From assembly GCA_902803185.1 (NCBI GenBank), contig CADCOV010000066.1, positions 1 to 6,499 on the forward strand: 6,499 bases of DNA, written 5' to 3'. This DNA is from an uncultured Eubacteriales bacterium (GTDB lineage Bacteria > Bacillota > Clostridia > Peptostreptococcales > Anaerovoracaceae). Below, piece after piece: positions 1-5,295 of the stretch (the first letter of the stretch is position 1; every line of letters starts with the position of its first letter). Made by a program: the position numbers and the translations under genes. The notes under the pieces were generated by a model. That model was not told the origin of the DNA. It searched no databases and saw only the letters and a program-made list of their open reading frames with translations.

Positions 1-492
1 CCGGGTGCCGTTCGCGATCCTGCGGTCCACCACCTTCTCCGCCAGCCGGCCCTCCGCCGTCAGCATGTCCTTCGTCAGGCACTCCTCCGGGATCGGCAGG
101 GCGACGCCGCAGTCGATGTCCAGGATGTCGATGCCGAAATAGGCCGCCTGGGAACCGATGCCGGTGATCCTGCGGGTGAAGTTGATGGTCTGCATCAGCG
201 TCACCGTCTGCGGGGCCGAGGCGACCCCCTCCTCGACGACGCCGTTGTCCGCGCTCATGATGATGACCGCCTGCTTCCGCACGTCGTTGCCGGTGACCTT
301 CCCGGTCATGCCGGCGAGCCGCACGCCGATGTCCTCCAGCCGGCCCAGGCTGCCCGGCACCTTGAGGCGGCTGTCCTGCCGCTCCCTGGCCTGCCGCATG
401 GCCTCCCGGTCCGCCGGCTCGATCCCGGCGATCAAAGCGTATACTTTCTCTTCCGCCGCGCTCTGCGGCGCGGCCAGCTTGTATTCTCTCAT
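1..492 (-). CDS. cobT: Nicotinate-nucleotide--dimethylbenzimidazole phosphoribosyltransferase, N-terminal part (cut by window edge)
   Basis: CobT transfers ribose phosphate from nicotinate mononucleotide to the lower-ligand base (classically 5,6-dimethylbenzimidazole), giving the alpha-riboside phosphate used in cobalamin nucleotide-loop assembly in the cytoplasm. The 164 visible codons align well with my recollection of the family N-terminus. The motif PGSLGRLE is at residues 46-53, SADNGVVEEGV at 80-90, a PQTVT segment at 94-98, an ILDIDCGV strand at 123-130 and a DRRIANGT segment at 157-163. The usual DHG is DNG here (Asn83), a form I recall from clostridial homologues. The catalytic glutamate lies in the C-terminal half, outside the window. 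The start ATG at 492-490 has an AGAAAGG-type ribosome site about 12 nt upstream, a rather long spacer. The gene is transcribed away from the DMT transporter. Family assignment is secure; the specific base it activates is not shown by this fragment. Confidence 0.93.
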   Translation of the reverse strand, partial: MREYKLAAPQSAAEEKVYALIAGIEPADREAMRQARERQDSRLKVPGSLGRLEDIGVRLAGMTGKVTGNDVRKQAVIIMSADNGVVEEGVASAPQTVTLMQTINFTRRITGIGSQAAYFGIDILDIDCGVALPIPEECLTKDMLTAEGRLAEKVVDRRIANGTR

Positions 493-532
493 GGTCTTAC
501 GTTGCCTTTCTTTATCGTGTCCATACAGAGTT

Positions 533-541
533 ATCTTACCA
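533..541 (-). promoter_or_regulatory. Candidate extended -10 promoter for cobT
   Basis: Read on the minus strand this is TGGTAAGAT, which fits the extended -10 form TGnTAnnnT. It would start a transcript near 526 with a leader of roughly 34 nt before the cobT ATG. No convincing -35 box lies at the right distance (only a weak TTTCCC-like hexamer), so this is a candidate by position and motif only. Confidence 0.35.
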
Positions 542-570
542 TACTTGGGGCGGGAAAGGAAGAAGACGGC

Positions 571-599
571 TTGAATACTTGCCTGCCGCACCGTATAAT
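571..599 (+). promoter_or_regulatory. Sigma-70/SigA-type promoter for the transporter-HD-M20 operon
   Basis: TTGAAT (571-576) and a consensus TATAAT (594-599) are separated by exactly 17 bp. Transcription would begin near 606, leaving a leader of about 32 nt to the ATG at 638. The -10 is a perfect match and the -35 matches TTGACA at four of six positions. It stands out as AT-rich within GC-rich DNA. It lies back to back with the cobT promoter candidate. Confidence 0.8.
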
Positions 600-621
600 T
601 GAATGTACAATGATCCGTTAT

Positions 622-628
622 GAAAGGG
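622..628 (+). promoter_or_regulatory. Ribosome binding site that sets the transporter start at 638
   Basis: GAAAGGG lies 9 nt before the ATG at 638. An in-frame ATG at 620 would add six residues, but it sits about 14 nt after the predicted transcript start, has no purine-rich site in front of it and overlaps this Shine-Dalgarno sequence. A weak 5-bp inverted repeat (TGAAA 621-625 / TTTCA 632-636) brackets the site and could only mildly occlude it. Confidence 0.7.
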
Positions 629-637
629 CTTTTTCAA

Positions 638-1558
638 ATGAGTAAAAAAATGATCTCCAACCTGCTGCTCCTCCTCACCGCCCTCATCTGGGGTTCCGCC
701 TTCGTGGCCCAGAAAGCCGGCGCGGTCCTGGAGCCGCTCACATACAGCGCGGTGCGCACCCTGATCAGCGCCGTCGCCCTGGTGCCGGTGGTGCTGGTGC
801 TCCGCCGCGCCCGCAAACCGGAGGAGGCGCCTGCCCCTGAGGCTGCCGCCGCCTACCGCCGCAACACCATCGTGGGCGGCATCGTCGTCGGCGTCGTCTA
901 CTCCGTGGCCTCCGGCCTGCAGCAATTCGGCATCTTCTTCGACACCGACGCCGGCAAGGCGGGCTTCATCACGGCCCTGTACATCGTCATCGTCCCGATC
1001 CTCGGCATCTTCATCGGCAAGAAGACCCGGCTCCTGGTCTGGGTCTGCGTCGTGCTGGGCGCCATCGGGTTCTACCTTCTGACCATGGCCGGCAAGGGCG
1101 GCGGGTTCACCCTGGAGAAGGGCGACTTCTTCGTCCTCCTCTGCTCCGTGGCCTTTTCCGTCCACATCCTGACCATCGACCACTATTCCCCGAAGGCGGA
1201 CGGCGTGGCCCTGTCCTGCATCCAGTTCTTCGTCGCGGGCACCATCTTCCTGATCGGCATGCTTCTGTTCGAGAAGCCGGTGCTCTCCGAGATCCTGGCC
1301 TGCTGGTTCCCGATCATCTACGCCGGCGTCCTTTCCGGCGCCGTCGCCTACACCCTGCAGATCGTGGCGCAGAAGAACGCCGACCCGGCCCAGGCCTCTT
1401 TGATCCTGAGCCTGGAGTCCGTCTTTGCCGCCCTGTCCGGCGCCCTGCTGATGCACGAGCGCATGACGGGCATCGAGCTCGCCGGCTGCGCGGTGATCTT
1501 TGCTGCCGTCATATTGGCCCAGCTCCCTTGCAAAGAGGAGCGGCTTTCCGCTAAATAA
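638..1558 (+). CDS. DMT superfamily (EamA-type) transporter
   Basis: A 306-residue membrane protein of the drug/metabolite transporter superfamily. Members move small metabolites (amino acids, nucleotide-type compounds and others) across the cytoplasmic membrane; the substrate cannot be read from sequence. About ten hydrophobic segments are visible, arranged as two five-helix halves typical of an EamA tandem repeat, and the length is usual for the family. The first helix carries LLTALIWGSAFV (residues 12-23), a common EamA opening. Near the C-terminus, SLESVFAALSG followed by ER-x-TGIELAG is the usual end of the second repeat. The loop between helices 2 and 3 (about residues 57-76) is long and Arg/Pro/Glu/Ala-rich. 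The ATG at 638 is chosen because of its ribosome site. The next gene begins 26 bp downstream, so this is the first gene of an operon. Confident on family, not on substrate. Confidence 0.9.
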   Translation: MSKKMISNLLLLLTALIWGSAFVAQKAGAVLEPLTYSAVRTLISAVALVPVVLVLRRARKPEEAPAPEAAAAYRRNTIVGGIVVGVVYSVASGLQQFGIFFDTDAGKAGFITALYIVIVPILGIFIGKKTRLLVWVCVVLGAIGFYLLTMAGKGGGFTLEKGDFFVLLCSVAFSVHILTIDHYSPKADGVALSCIQFFVAGTIFLIGMLLFEKPVLSEILACWFPIIYAGVLSGAVAYTLQIVAQKNADPAQASLILSLESVFAALSGALLMHERMTGIELAGCAVIFAAVILAQLPCKEERLSAK

Positions 1559-1584
1559 CAAATCAACACCAAGAGGAGGCTTTC

Positions 1585-2133
1585 ATGGTACCGACAAGAG
1601 AACAGGCACTTGAGATGGTGCGGAAGTACAACCAGGAGGAGTTCCACCTTCAGCACGCTGAGACCGTGGGCAAGACCATGCGCTGGTTCGCCGGCGAGCT
1701 GGGCCACGGGGACGAAGCCGACTACTGGGAGGTGGTGGGCATCCTCCACGACATCGACTTCGAGCGCTGGCCGGAGGAACACTGCCAGAAGGCGCCGGAG
1801 CTGCTCCGGGAGGCGGACGTGGACGAGGACATCATCCGCGCGGTCTGCTCCCACGGCTACGGGCTCTGCTCCGACGTGGAGCCGCAGCGGGAGATGGAGA
1901 AGGTCCTCTTCGCCTGCGACGAGCTCACCGGCCTGATCGGCGCTGCCGCTTTGATGCGGCCGTCCAGGAGCTGCAGCGACATGGAGCTGAAATCCCTCAA
2001 GAAGAAATACAAGGACAAGCGCTTCGCCGCCGGCTGCGACCGTGAGGTCATCGCCCGGGGTGCGGAGATGCTGGGTTGGGAGCTGGACGACCTGCTTCAG
2101 AAGACCTTAGACGCCATGAAGAGCTTTGCCTGA
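1585..2133 (+). CDS. HD-domain metal-dependent phosphohydrolase-like protein
   Basis: A 182-residue cytoplasmic protein with the HD superfamily signature: His24, the adjacent pair His55-Asp56 (in LHDIDFERWPEEH), His90 (in CSHGYG) and Asp112 (in ACDELTGLI). These are the expected metal ligands, in order, so the active site looks intact. HD proteins usually hydrolyse phosphate esters or nucleotides. Small stand-alone members of this type are commonly labelled HD or HDIG-domain hydrolases with no known substrate, and I cannot assign one. The C-terminal part after about residue 130 is charged and helical, without a second recognisable domain. The ATG at 1585 has an excellent AGAGGAGG site at 1572-1579, 5 nt away. 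It is the middle gene of a tight operon, 26 bp after the transporter and 16 bp before the M20 gene. Confident on fold, low on role. Confidence 0.88.
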   Translation: MVPTREQALEMVRKYNQEEFHLQHAETVGKTMRWFAGELGHGDEADYWEVVGILHDIDFERWPEEHCQKAPELLREADVDEDIIRAVCSHGYGLCSDVEPQREMEKVLFACDELTGLIGAAALMRPSRSCSDMELKSLKKKYKDKRFAAGCDREVIARGAEMLGWELDDLLQKTLDAMKSFA

Positions 2134-2137
2134 TGGC

Positions 2138-2143
2138 AGGAGG
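2138..2143 (+). promoter_or_regulatory. Ribosome binding site that sets the M20 start at 2150
   Basis: AGGAGG lies 6 nt before ATG 2150. It favours that start over an in-frame TTG at 2126, which overlaps the end of the HD gene, would run translation through this Shine-Dalgarno sequence and would add eight residues that do not look like family sequence. Confidence 0.8.
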
Positions 2144-2149
2144 TGTGAA

Positions 2150-3316
2150 ATGAAGACCGCGACCGAACGCATCGGCGTCCTGCGGGAGGAGATCTCCGCG
2201 ATGGCGCGCACCATCCACGAAAACCCGGAGCTGGGCCACGAGGAACGCCTGGCGGTGCAGCTGCAGAAGGAGCTCCTCGAGCGGCACGGTTTCGCCGTGG
2301 AGGTCGGCACCGCCGGCCTTCCGACCGCCTTCACCGCCGTCTACCGAAGCGGCAAGCCGGGCCCGACGCTGGCCTATCTGTCGGAGTATGACGCCCTGCC
2401 GGAGCTGGGCCACGCCTGCGGCCACAACCTGATCTGCTGCGTCGCCTGCGCCGCCGGCATCGCCCTGAAAGATGCGGTGGACGAGTACGGCGGCGAGGTC
2501 TGGGTGGTCGGCGCGCCGGCGGAGGAGACCAGCGGCGGCAAGGTGGACCTGGCCAAAGCCGGGGTCTACGACCGGTTCGACGCCGCGATGATGGCCCACC
2601 CGCACTATCGCTATGCGGGCAGCGGCAGCCTGTACGCCATCGAGCCTCTGCAGTTCGAATTCTTCGGCCGGGAGGCCCACGCCGCCGCCGATCCGGAGAA
2701 TGGCATCAACGCCCTGGACGCCGCGATCCAGACCTTCAACGGCATCAACGCCCTGCGCCAGCACCTCAGGGACGACGTCAGGATCCACGGCATCATCGCC
2801 GACGGCGGTGCCGCTCCGAACATCGTACCGGGCTACGCCTGCGCCCGGTTCTACGTCCGTTCCTCCTCCACCGGCTACCTCAAGGAGGTCGTGGAGAAGG
2901 TCAAACGCTGCGCCGAAGCCGGTGCGGCGGCAGCCGGCGCGACCCTGACGATCACCAATTTCGAGAACGGCTACGACAACCTCATGAGCAACAGCCTCCT
3001 CTCCGACCGCTCGATCGAACATCTCCGCGGGCTGGGGGTGGAGGGCGACATGTCGGTGTATGACACCAAGGGTTCCTCCGACATCGGCGACGTCAGCCAA
3101 CGCTGCCCGACCATCCACATGTGGTTCGACGTGACCGCAGACCCTCGGATCGGCAGCCACACCAAGGAATTCGCCGCCTGCGCCGGCAGCGACTACGCCC
3201 TGGAGAACACCTTCCTCCAGGCGGCGGCCCTCACCCTGACCGGCGAAGACCTGCTGAAGGATCCGGCCTTCCTGGCCGCGGTGAAGCAGGAGTTCGAGCA
3301 GAACCTGGGGAAATAA
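2150..3316 (+). CDS. M20D-type metallopeptidase / amidohydrolase
   Basis: A 388-residue cytoplasmic hydrolase of peptidase family M20, subfamily D, the group containing aminobenzoyl-glutamate hydrolase AbgB, PM20D2-like dipeptidases and IAA-amino-acid hydrolases. These cleave amide bonds of small acylated amino acids or dipeptides using two metal ions. The expected ligands are present: Cys90 and His92 in GHACGHN (87-93), Glu125-Glu126 in PAEETSGGK, His150 in MMAHPH and a C-terminal His337 in GSHTKEF. SEYDALPELGHACGHN (78-93) is very typical of the PM20D2/AbgB branch. A lid/dimerisation domain occupies roughly residues 165-285, marked by FFGREAHAAADPENGINALDA and by ADGGAAPNIVPGYACARFYVR. Length is normal and there is no signal peptide or frame disruption. 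It is the last gene of the operon with the HD and transporter genes, followed 17 bp later by a terminator. The substrate is unknown; import of a small peptide or amide by the linked transporter is only an inference. Confidence 0.9.
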   Translation: MKTATERIGVLREEISAMARTIHENPELGHEERLAVQLQKELLERHGFAVEVGTAGLPTAFTAVYRSGKPGPTLAYLSEYDALPELGHACGHNLICCVACAAGIALKDAVDEYGGEVWVVGAPAEETSGGKVDLAKAGVYDRFDAAMMAHPHYRYAGSGSLYAIEPLQFEFFGREAHAAADPENGINALDAAIQTFNGINALRQHLRDDVRIHGIIADGGAAPNIVPGYACARFYVRSSSTGYLKEVVEKVKRCAEAGAAAAGATLTITNFENGYDNLMSNSLLSDRSIEHLRGLGVEGDMSVYDTKGSSDIGDVSQRCPTIHMWFDVTADPRIGSHTKEFAACAGSDYALENTFLQAAALTLTGEDLLKDPAFLAAVKQEFEQNLGK

Positions 3317-3333
3317 CAAAACGGTATATTGCG

Positions 3334-3362
3334 AAGCCCGCGGCAGCATCCGCGGGCTTTTT
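3334..3362 (+). terminator. Intrinsic terminator of the transporter-HD-M20 operon
   Basis: A perfect 10-bp stem (AAGCCCGCGG 3334-3343 with CCGCGGGCTT 3350-3359) closes a 6-nt loop (CAGCAT). It ends in a five-T run (3358-3362), with more T after one G. It lies 17 bp beyond the M20 stop codon and separates that operon from the HTH-Uma2 gene. Confidence 0.93.
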
Positions 3363-3363
3363 G

Positions 3364-3392
3364 TTGCCTTTTGGATATTTTCTTGATAGAAT
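3364..3392 (+). promoter_or_regulatory. Extended -10 promoter of the HTH-Uma2 gene
   Basis: TTGCCT (3364-3369), a 17-bp spacer and TAGAAT (3387-3392) form a promoter whose -10 is preceded by TGA (3384-3386), giving the extended form TGnTAGAAT. Start would be near 3399, with a leader of about 37 nt. The -35 directly abuts the T-run of the preceding terminator. An alternative pair, TTGATA (3383-3388) with GATATT (3407-3412) at 18 bp, is weaker in its -10. Confidence 0.65.
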
Positions 3393-3413
3393 ATGGATAG
3401 AAAATGGATATTC
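3389..3413. repeat. Inverted repeat over promoter, possible operator
   Basis: GAATAT (3389-3394) and its reverse complement ATATTC (3408-3413) flank 13 bp and cover the second half of the -10 and the predicted start site. A second, overlapping pair, ATTTTCT (3377-3383) and AGAAAAT (3399-3405), is separated by 15 bp, and ATGGATA occurs twice (from 3393 and from 3404). The downstream gene starts with a helix-turn-helix domain, so autoregulation at this site is a reasonable inference. Short AT-rich repeats can also arise by chance. Confidence 0.4.
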
Positions 3414-3435
3414 GTGAAAGAAAAGGGGACGCAGC

Positions 3436-4269
3436 ATGACGATCGAACAGATGAACGAGAGAAGGCGGGAGCTTGGATACACCTACGAGCAGGTGGCGGA
3501 GAAGGCGGAGCTCCCCGTGAGCACCGTGCAGAAGGTGCTGGGCGGCATCACCAAACACCCCCGCCGGGAGACGCTGGCAGCCCTTCAGCGGGTGCTGGGC
3601 GATGAGGAGCGGGCCTGGATCCGCCGCTACCTGTCCGTTGACCGGGAGTCCCGGGCGTCCATGGTCCGGGACTCCATGTTCTCCTACGCTGCCCTGCCGG
3701 AGAAGAAGCAGGGCCAGTACACCATCGAGGACGTGGAAGCCCTGCCGGGAGACCAGCGGGTGGAGCTGCTCGACGGTGTGATCTACGACCTCGGCGCGCC
3801 GAGTGTCGTCCACCAGATCATCCTGAGGGAGCTCGCCTTCTCTTTCCACGCCCAGATCGCCGCCTGCGGCCGGGACTGCCTCGTCCTCTTCGCGCCGACG
3901 GACGTCCAGATCGCGAAGGACCTCTTCACCATGGTCCAGCCGGATCTCATGGTCGTGTGCGACCGGGACATCCTGACCCGGAAGCGCATCGTGGGCGCGC
4001 CGGATCTCCTCGTGGAGATCCTCTCCCCTTCCACCCGGGCGTTGGACATGGAGCTCAAGCTCTGGAAATACAAGGACACCGGCGTCCGGGAATACTGGAT
4101 CGTCGACCCGGACAAGAAGAAGGTCTATATCTACTACTTCGAAGGCGCCGGCATCGCAGACATCGCCGTCTACACCTTCCGGGACACCGTTCCGATCGGG
4201 ATCAGCGAGGGGCACTGCAGCGTGGACTTCGCCGCCATCGATGACCGCCTGGCGGAACTTAAGCTGTGA
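3436..4269 (+). CDS. XRE-type helix-turn-helix protein fused to a Uma2 (DUF820) nuclease-like domain
   Basis: A 277-residue two-domain protein. Residues about 3-57 form an XRE/Cro-like helix-turn-helix: a YTYEQVAEKAELPVSTVQKVLGG stretch (15-37) is the classic HTH_3 pattern. A linker of about 35 residues follows. From about residue 95 there is a Uma2/DUF820 domain of the PD-(D/E)XK nuclease fold. Its hallmarks are RVELLDGVIYDLGAPSVVHQ (108-127), MVQPDLMVVCD (166-176), GAPDLLVEILSPSTR (187-201) and GVREYWIVDPDKKKV (216-230). Likely active-site acids are Asp170 and Glu194, so catalytic potential looks retained. Uma2 proteins are widespread but biochemically obscure; nuclease activity is predicted from fold. 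ATG 3436 has AAGGGGA at 3423-3429 with a 6-nt spacer. It is a single-gene unit between two terminators, with no adjacent methylase, antitoxin or transposase. It could be a self-regulated DNA-binding nuclease or a regulator that has kept an old nuclease fold. Confidence 0.9.
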   Translation: MTIEQMNERRRELGYTYEQVAEKAELPVSTVQKVLGGITKHPRRETLAALQRVLGDEERAWIRRYLSVDRESRASMVRDSMFSYAALPEKKQGQYTIEDVEALPGDQRVELLDGVIYDLGAPSVVHQIILRELAFSFHAQIAACGRDCLVLFAPTDVQIAKDLFTMVQPDLMVVCDRDILTRKRIVGAPDLLVEILSPSTRALDMELKLWKYKDTGVREYWIVDPDKKKVYIYYFEGAGIADIAVYTFRDTVPIGISEGHCSVDFAAIDDRLAELKL

Positions 4270-4286
4270 GAAGAGCAGAAGAACAG

Positions 4287-4320
4287 AAGAGCGGGGCGCC
4301 CCGGGGTGCCTCGCTCTTTT
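4287..4320 (+). terminator. Strong intrinsic terminator, possibly bidirectional
   Basis: An almost uninterrupted stem runs from 4287 to 4318. The arm 4287-4302 pairs with 4303-4318 in up to 16 pairs including two G-T wobbles; sterically about 14 pairs close a CCGG tetraloop. On the plus strand it ends in TTTT, then CGTTTC, 18 bp after the HTH-Uma2 stop. The minus-strand AEC gene ends at 4350, so its transcript would form the same hairpin followed by a looser CTTCTGTTCTTC tract, giving weaker termination in that direction. Confidence 0.88.
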
Positions 4321-4349
4321 CGTTTCGCTTAAGTTTTGTTCGATCCTTC

Positions 4350-5258
4350 CTACAGCATCAGCAGGAGGGAGCCGGTGATCAGGACGATGCTGATCAGGAT
4401 GGACATGGAGTTGATGGCGCTGGAGAGGCCGTAGTCCCCCTTCAGCTCGGCGGTGTAGGCCGTCGCCGCGCTGCCGATCGGGCTCAGCAGCAGGATCACC
4501 AGCGGCTGGCGGTATTCCAGCGGCAGCGGCAGCAGGAAGTAGACCGCGAGGGCCCCGAGGATCGCCACCAGGTAGCGGGCCGCCAGGATGCGGACCGCGG
4601 CTTTGATGTGGACCGGGTCCCGATCCAGCCGGAAGCCCACGCCGATCATGAACATCGCCAGGAAGGCATTGGCCCCCGCGATGATCCCCGCGTACTGCAG
4701 CACCGGCGCCGGCAGGGTGATGTGGGCTATCGTCAGGACCGTCATGATGATGTAGGTGAGGAACGGGGCGGAATGGGCCATCTTCCTCAGGATCGGCCGG
4801 AAGGAGATCCTGCCGCCGTCCTGCAGGCTGTGGGCCGCCGCGTAGCTCCCGCCGAAGCAGATCACCACGTTGCCCGCATCGAAGAGGCTGGTGACCATCA
4901 CCCCCACCGGGCCCAGGAAGCTTTGAACGAAGGGCAGGGAGAAGTTCCCCACATTGCAGCCGGAGAGGTTGATCATCGCGAAGCCCTGGGCTTCCTTGCC
5001 CCGGCGCTTTTCCATCACATAGCCGATGGCGATGAGGAGTATGCCGTACCCCAGGCCGATGGCGGTCATCAAAAACAGCGCCGCCTCCACCGTCTGCCCG
5101 GTGAAGTTCACGATGATCGAGGCCGGCAGCGTCACGTTGATGACGATGCGGCTGATGATCTTGAAGTCGCTGCTCTGCAGCAGGCCGACCCTCTTCAGGA
5201 CATATCCGAGCAGGATGATCCCGCAGAAGCAGCCTGCCCTGATCAAAATATCACTCAT
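4350..5258 (-). CDS. AEC (auxin efflux carrier) family permease
   Basis: A 302-residue integral membrane protein of the Mem_trans/AEC family. Bacterial members are mostly secondary carriers of organic acids such as malate or malonate; the plant name does not imply auxin transport. About ten hydrophobic segments fill the chain. Family marks are NVTLPASIIVNF (41-52) in an early helix, NLSGCNVGNFSLPF (97-110) with the broken-helix Asn/Gly pattern, DAGN (127-130) and, near the end, SPIGSAATAYTAELKGD (259-275). Length and termini are normal. The ATG at 5258-5256 has an AGAAAGGA ribosome site (5264-5271) with a 5-nt spacer. It lies 37 bp behind the glycerophosphotransferase on the same strand, with no promoter visible in between, so it is probably co-transcribed with it. 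It converges on the HTH-Uma2 gene across a shared terminator. The substrate cannot be assigned. Confidence 0.9.
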   Translation of the reverse strand: MSDILIRAGCFCGIILLGYVLKRVGLLQSSDFKIISRIVINVTLPASIIVNFTGQTVEAALFLMTAIGLGYGILLIAIGYVMEKRRGKEAQGFAMINLSGCNVGNFSLPFVQSFLGPVGVMVTSLFDAGNVVICFGGSYAAAHSLQDGGRISFRPILRKMAHSAPFLTYIIMTVLTIAHITLPAPVLQYAGIIAGANAFLAMFMIGVGFRLDRDPVHIKAAVRILAARYLVAILGALAVYFLLPLPLEYRQPLVILLLSPIGSAATAYTAELKGDYGLSSAINSMSILISIVLITGSLLLML

Positions 5259-5276
5259 GGTTTTCCTTTCTGTTCC

Positions 5277-5291
5277 GGCCGGCCGCCGGCC
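5277..5291 (-). repeat. Small GC-only hairpin between the glycerophosphotransferase and AEC genes
   Basis: GGCCGG (5277-5282) and CCGGCC (5286-5291) form a 6-bp, all-GC stem with a 3-nt loop, in the 37-bp gap just upstream of the AEC ribosome site. There is no T-run, so it is not a terminator. It could stabilise an mRNA end or be chance in GC-rich DNA. Confidence 0.35.
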
Positions 5292-5295
5292 CGCC

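Noticed and set aside
493..637. A possible cobalamin riboswitch upstream of cobT.
   Set aside because: The interval is too short for one, is filled by two promoters, and I could not find a B12-box-like element.
620..637. Earlier ATG start for the DMT transporter.
   Set aside because: No ribosome site precedes it, while the ATG at 638 has one at 9 nt.
536..1561. A 341-codon open frame on the minus strand opposite the DMT transporter.
   Set aside because: Its translation is rich in Gly, Asp, His, Glu and Arg with no hydrophobic core or motif, as expected opposite a GC-rich gene; the plus strand carries an unmistakable EamA protein with promoter and ribosome site.
2126..2149. TTG start for the M20 protein overlapping the HD gene.
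   Set aside because: The AGGAGG at 2138-2143 points to the ATG at 2150, and the extra residues do not resemble family sequence.
2048..3349. A 433-codon open frame on the minus strand opposite the M20 gene.
   Set aside because: Low-complexity Gly/Val/Asp/Arg composition and no ribosome site; the plus strand has all M20D metal ligands in frame.
3193..4215. A 340-codon open frame on the minus strand across the M20 end and the HTH-Uma2 gene.
   Set aside because: It runs through a terminator and promoter and is antisense to a clear two-domain protein; the composition is that of a shadow frame.
3436..4269. Reading the HTH-Uma2 gene as an antitoxin/toxin pair or a restriction-modification unit.
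   Set aside because: It is one uninterrupted frame with no partner gene or methylase next to it in the window, so neither label is supported.
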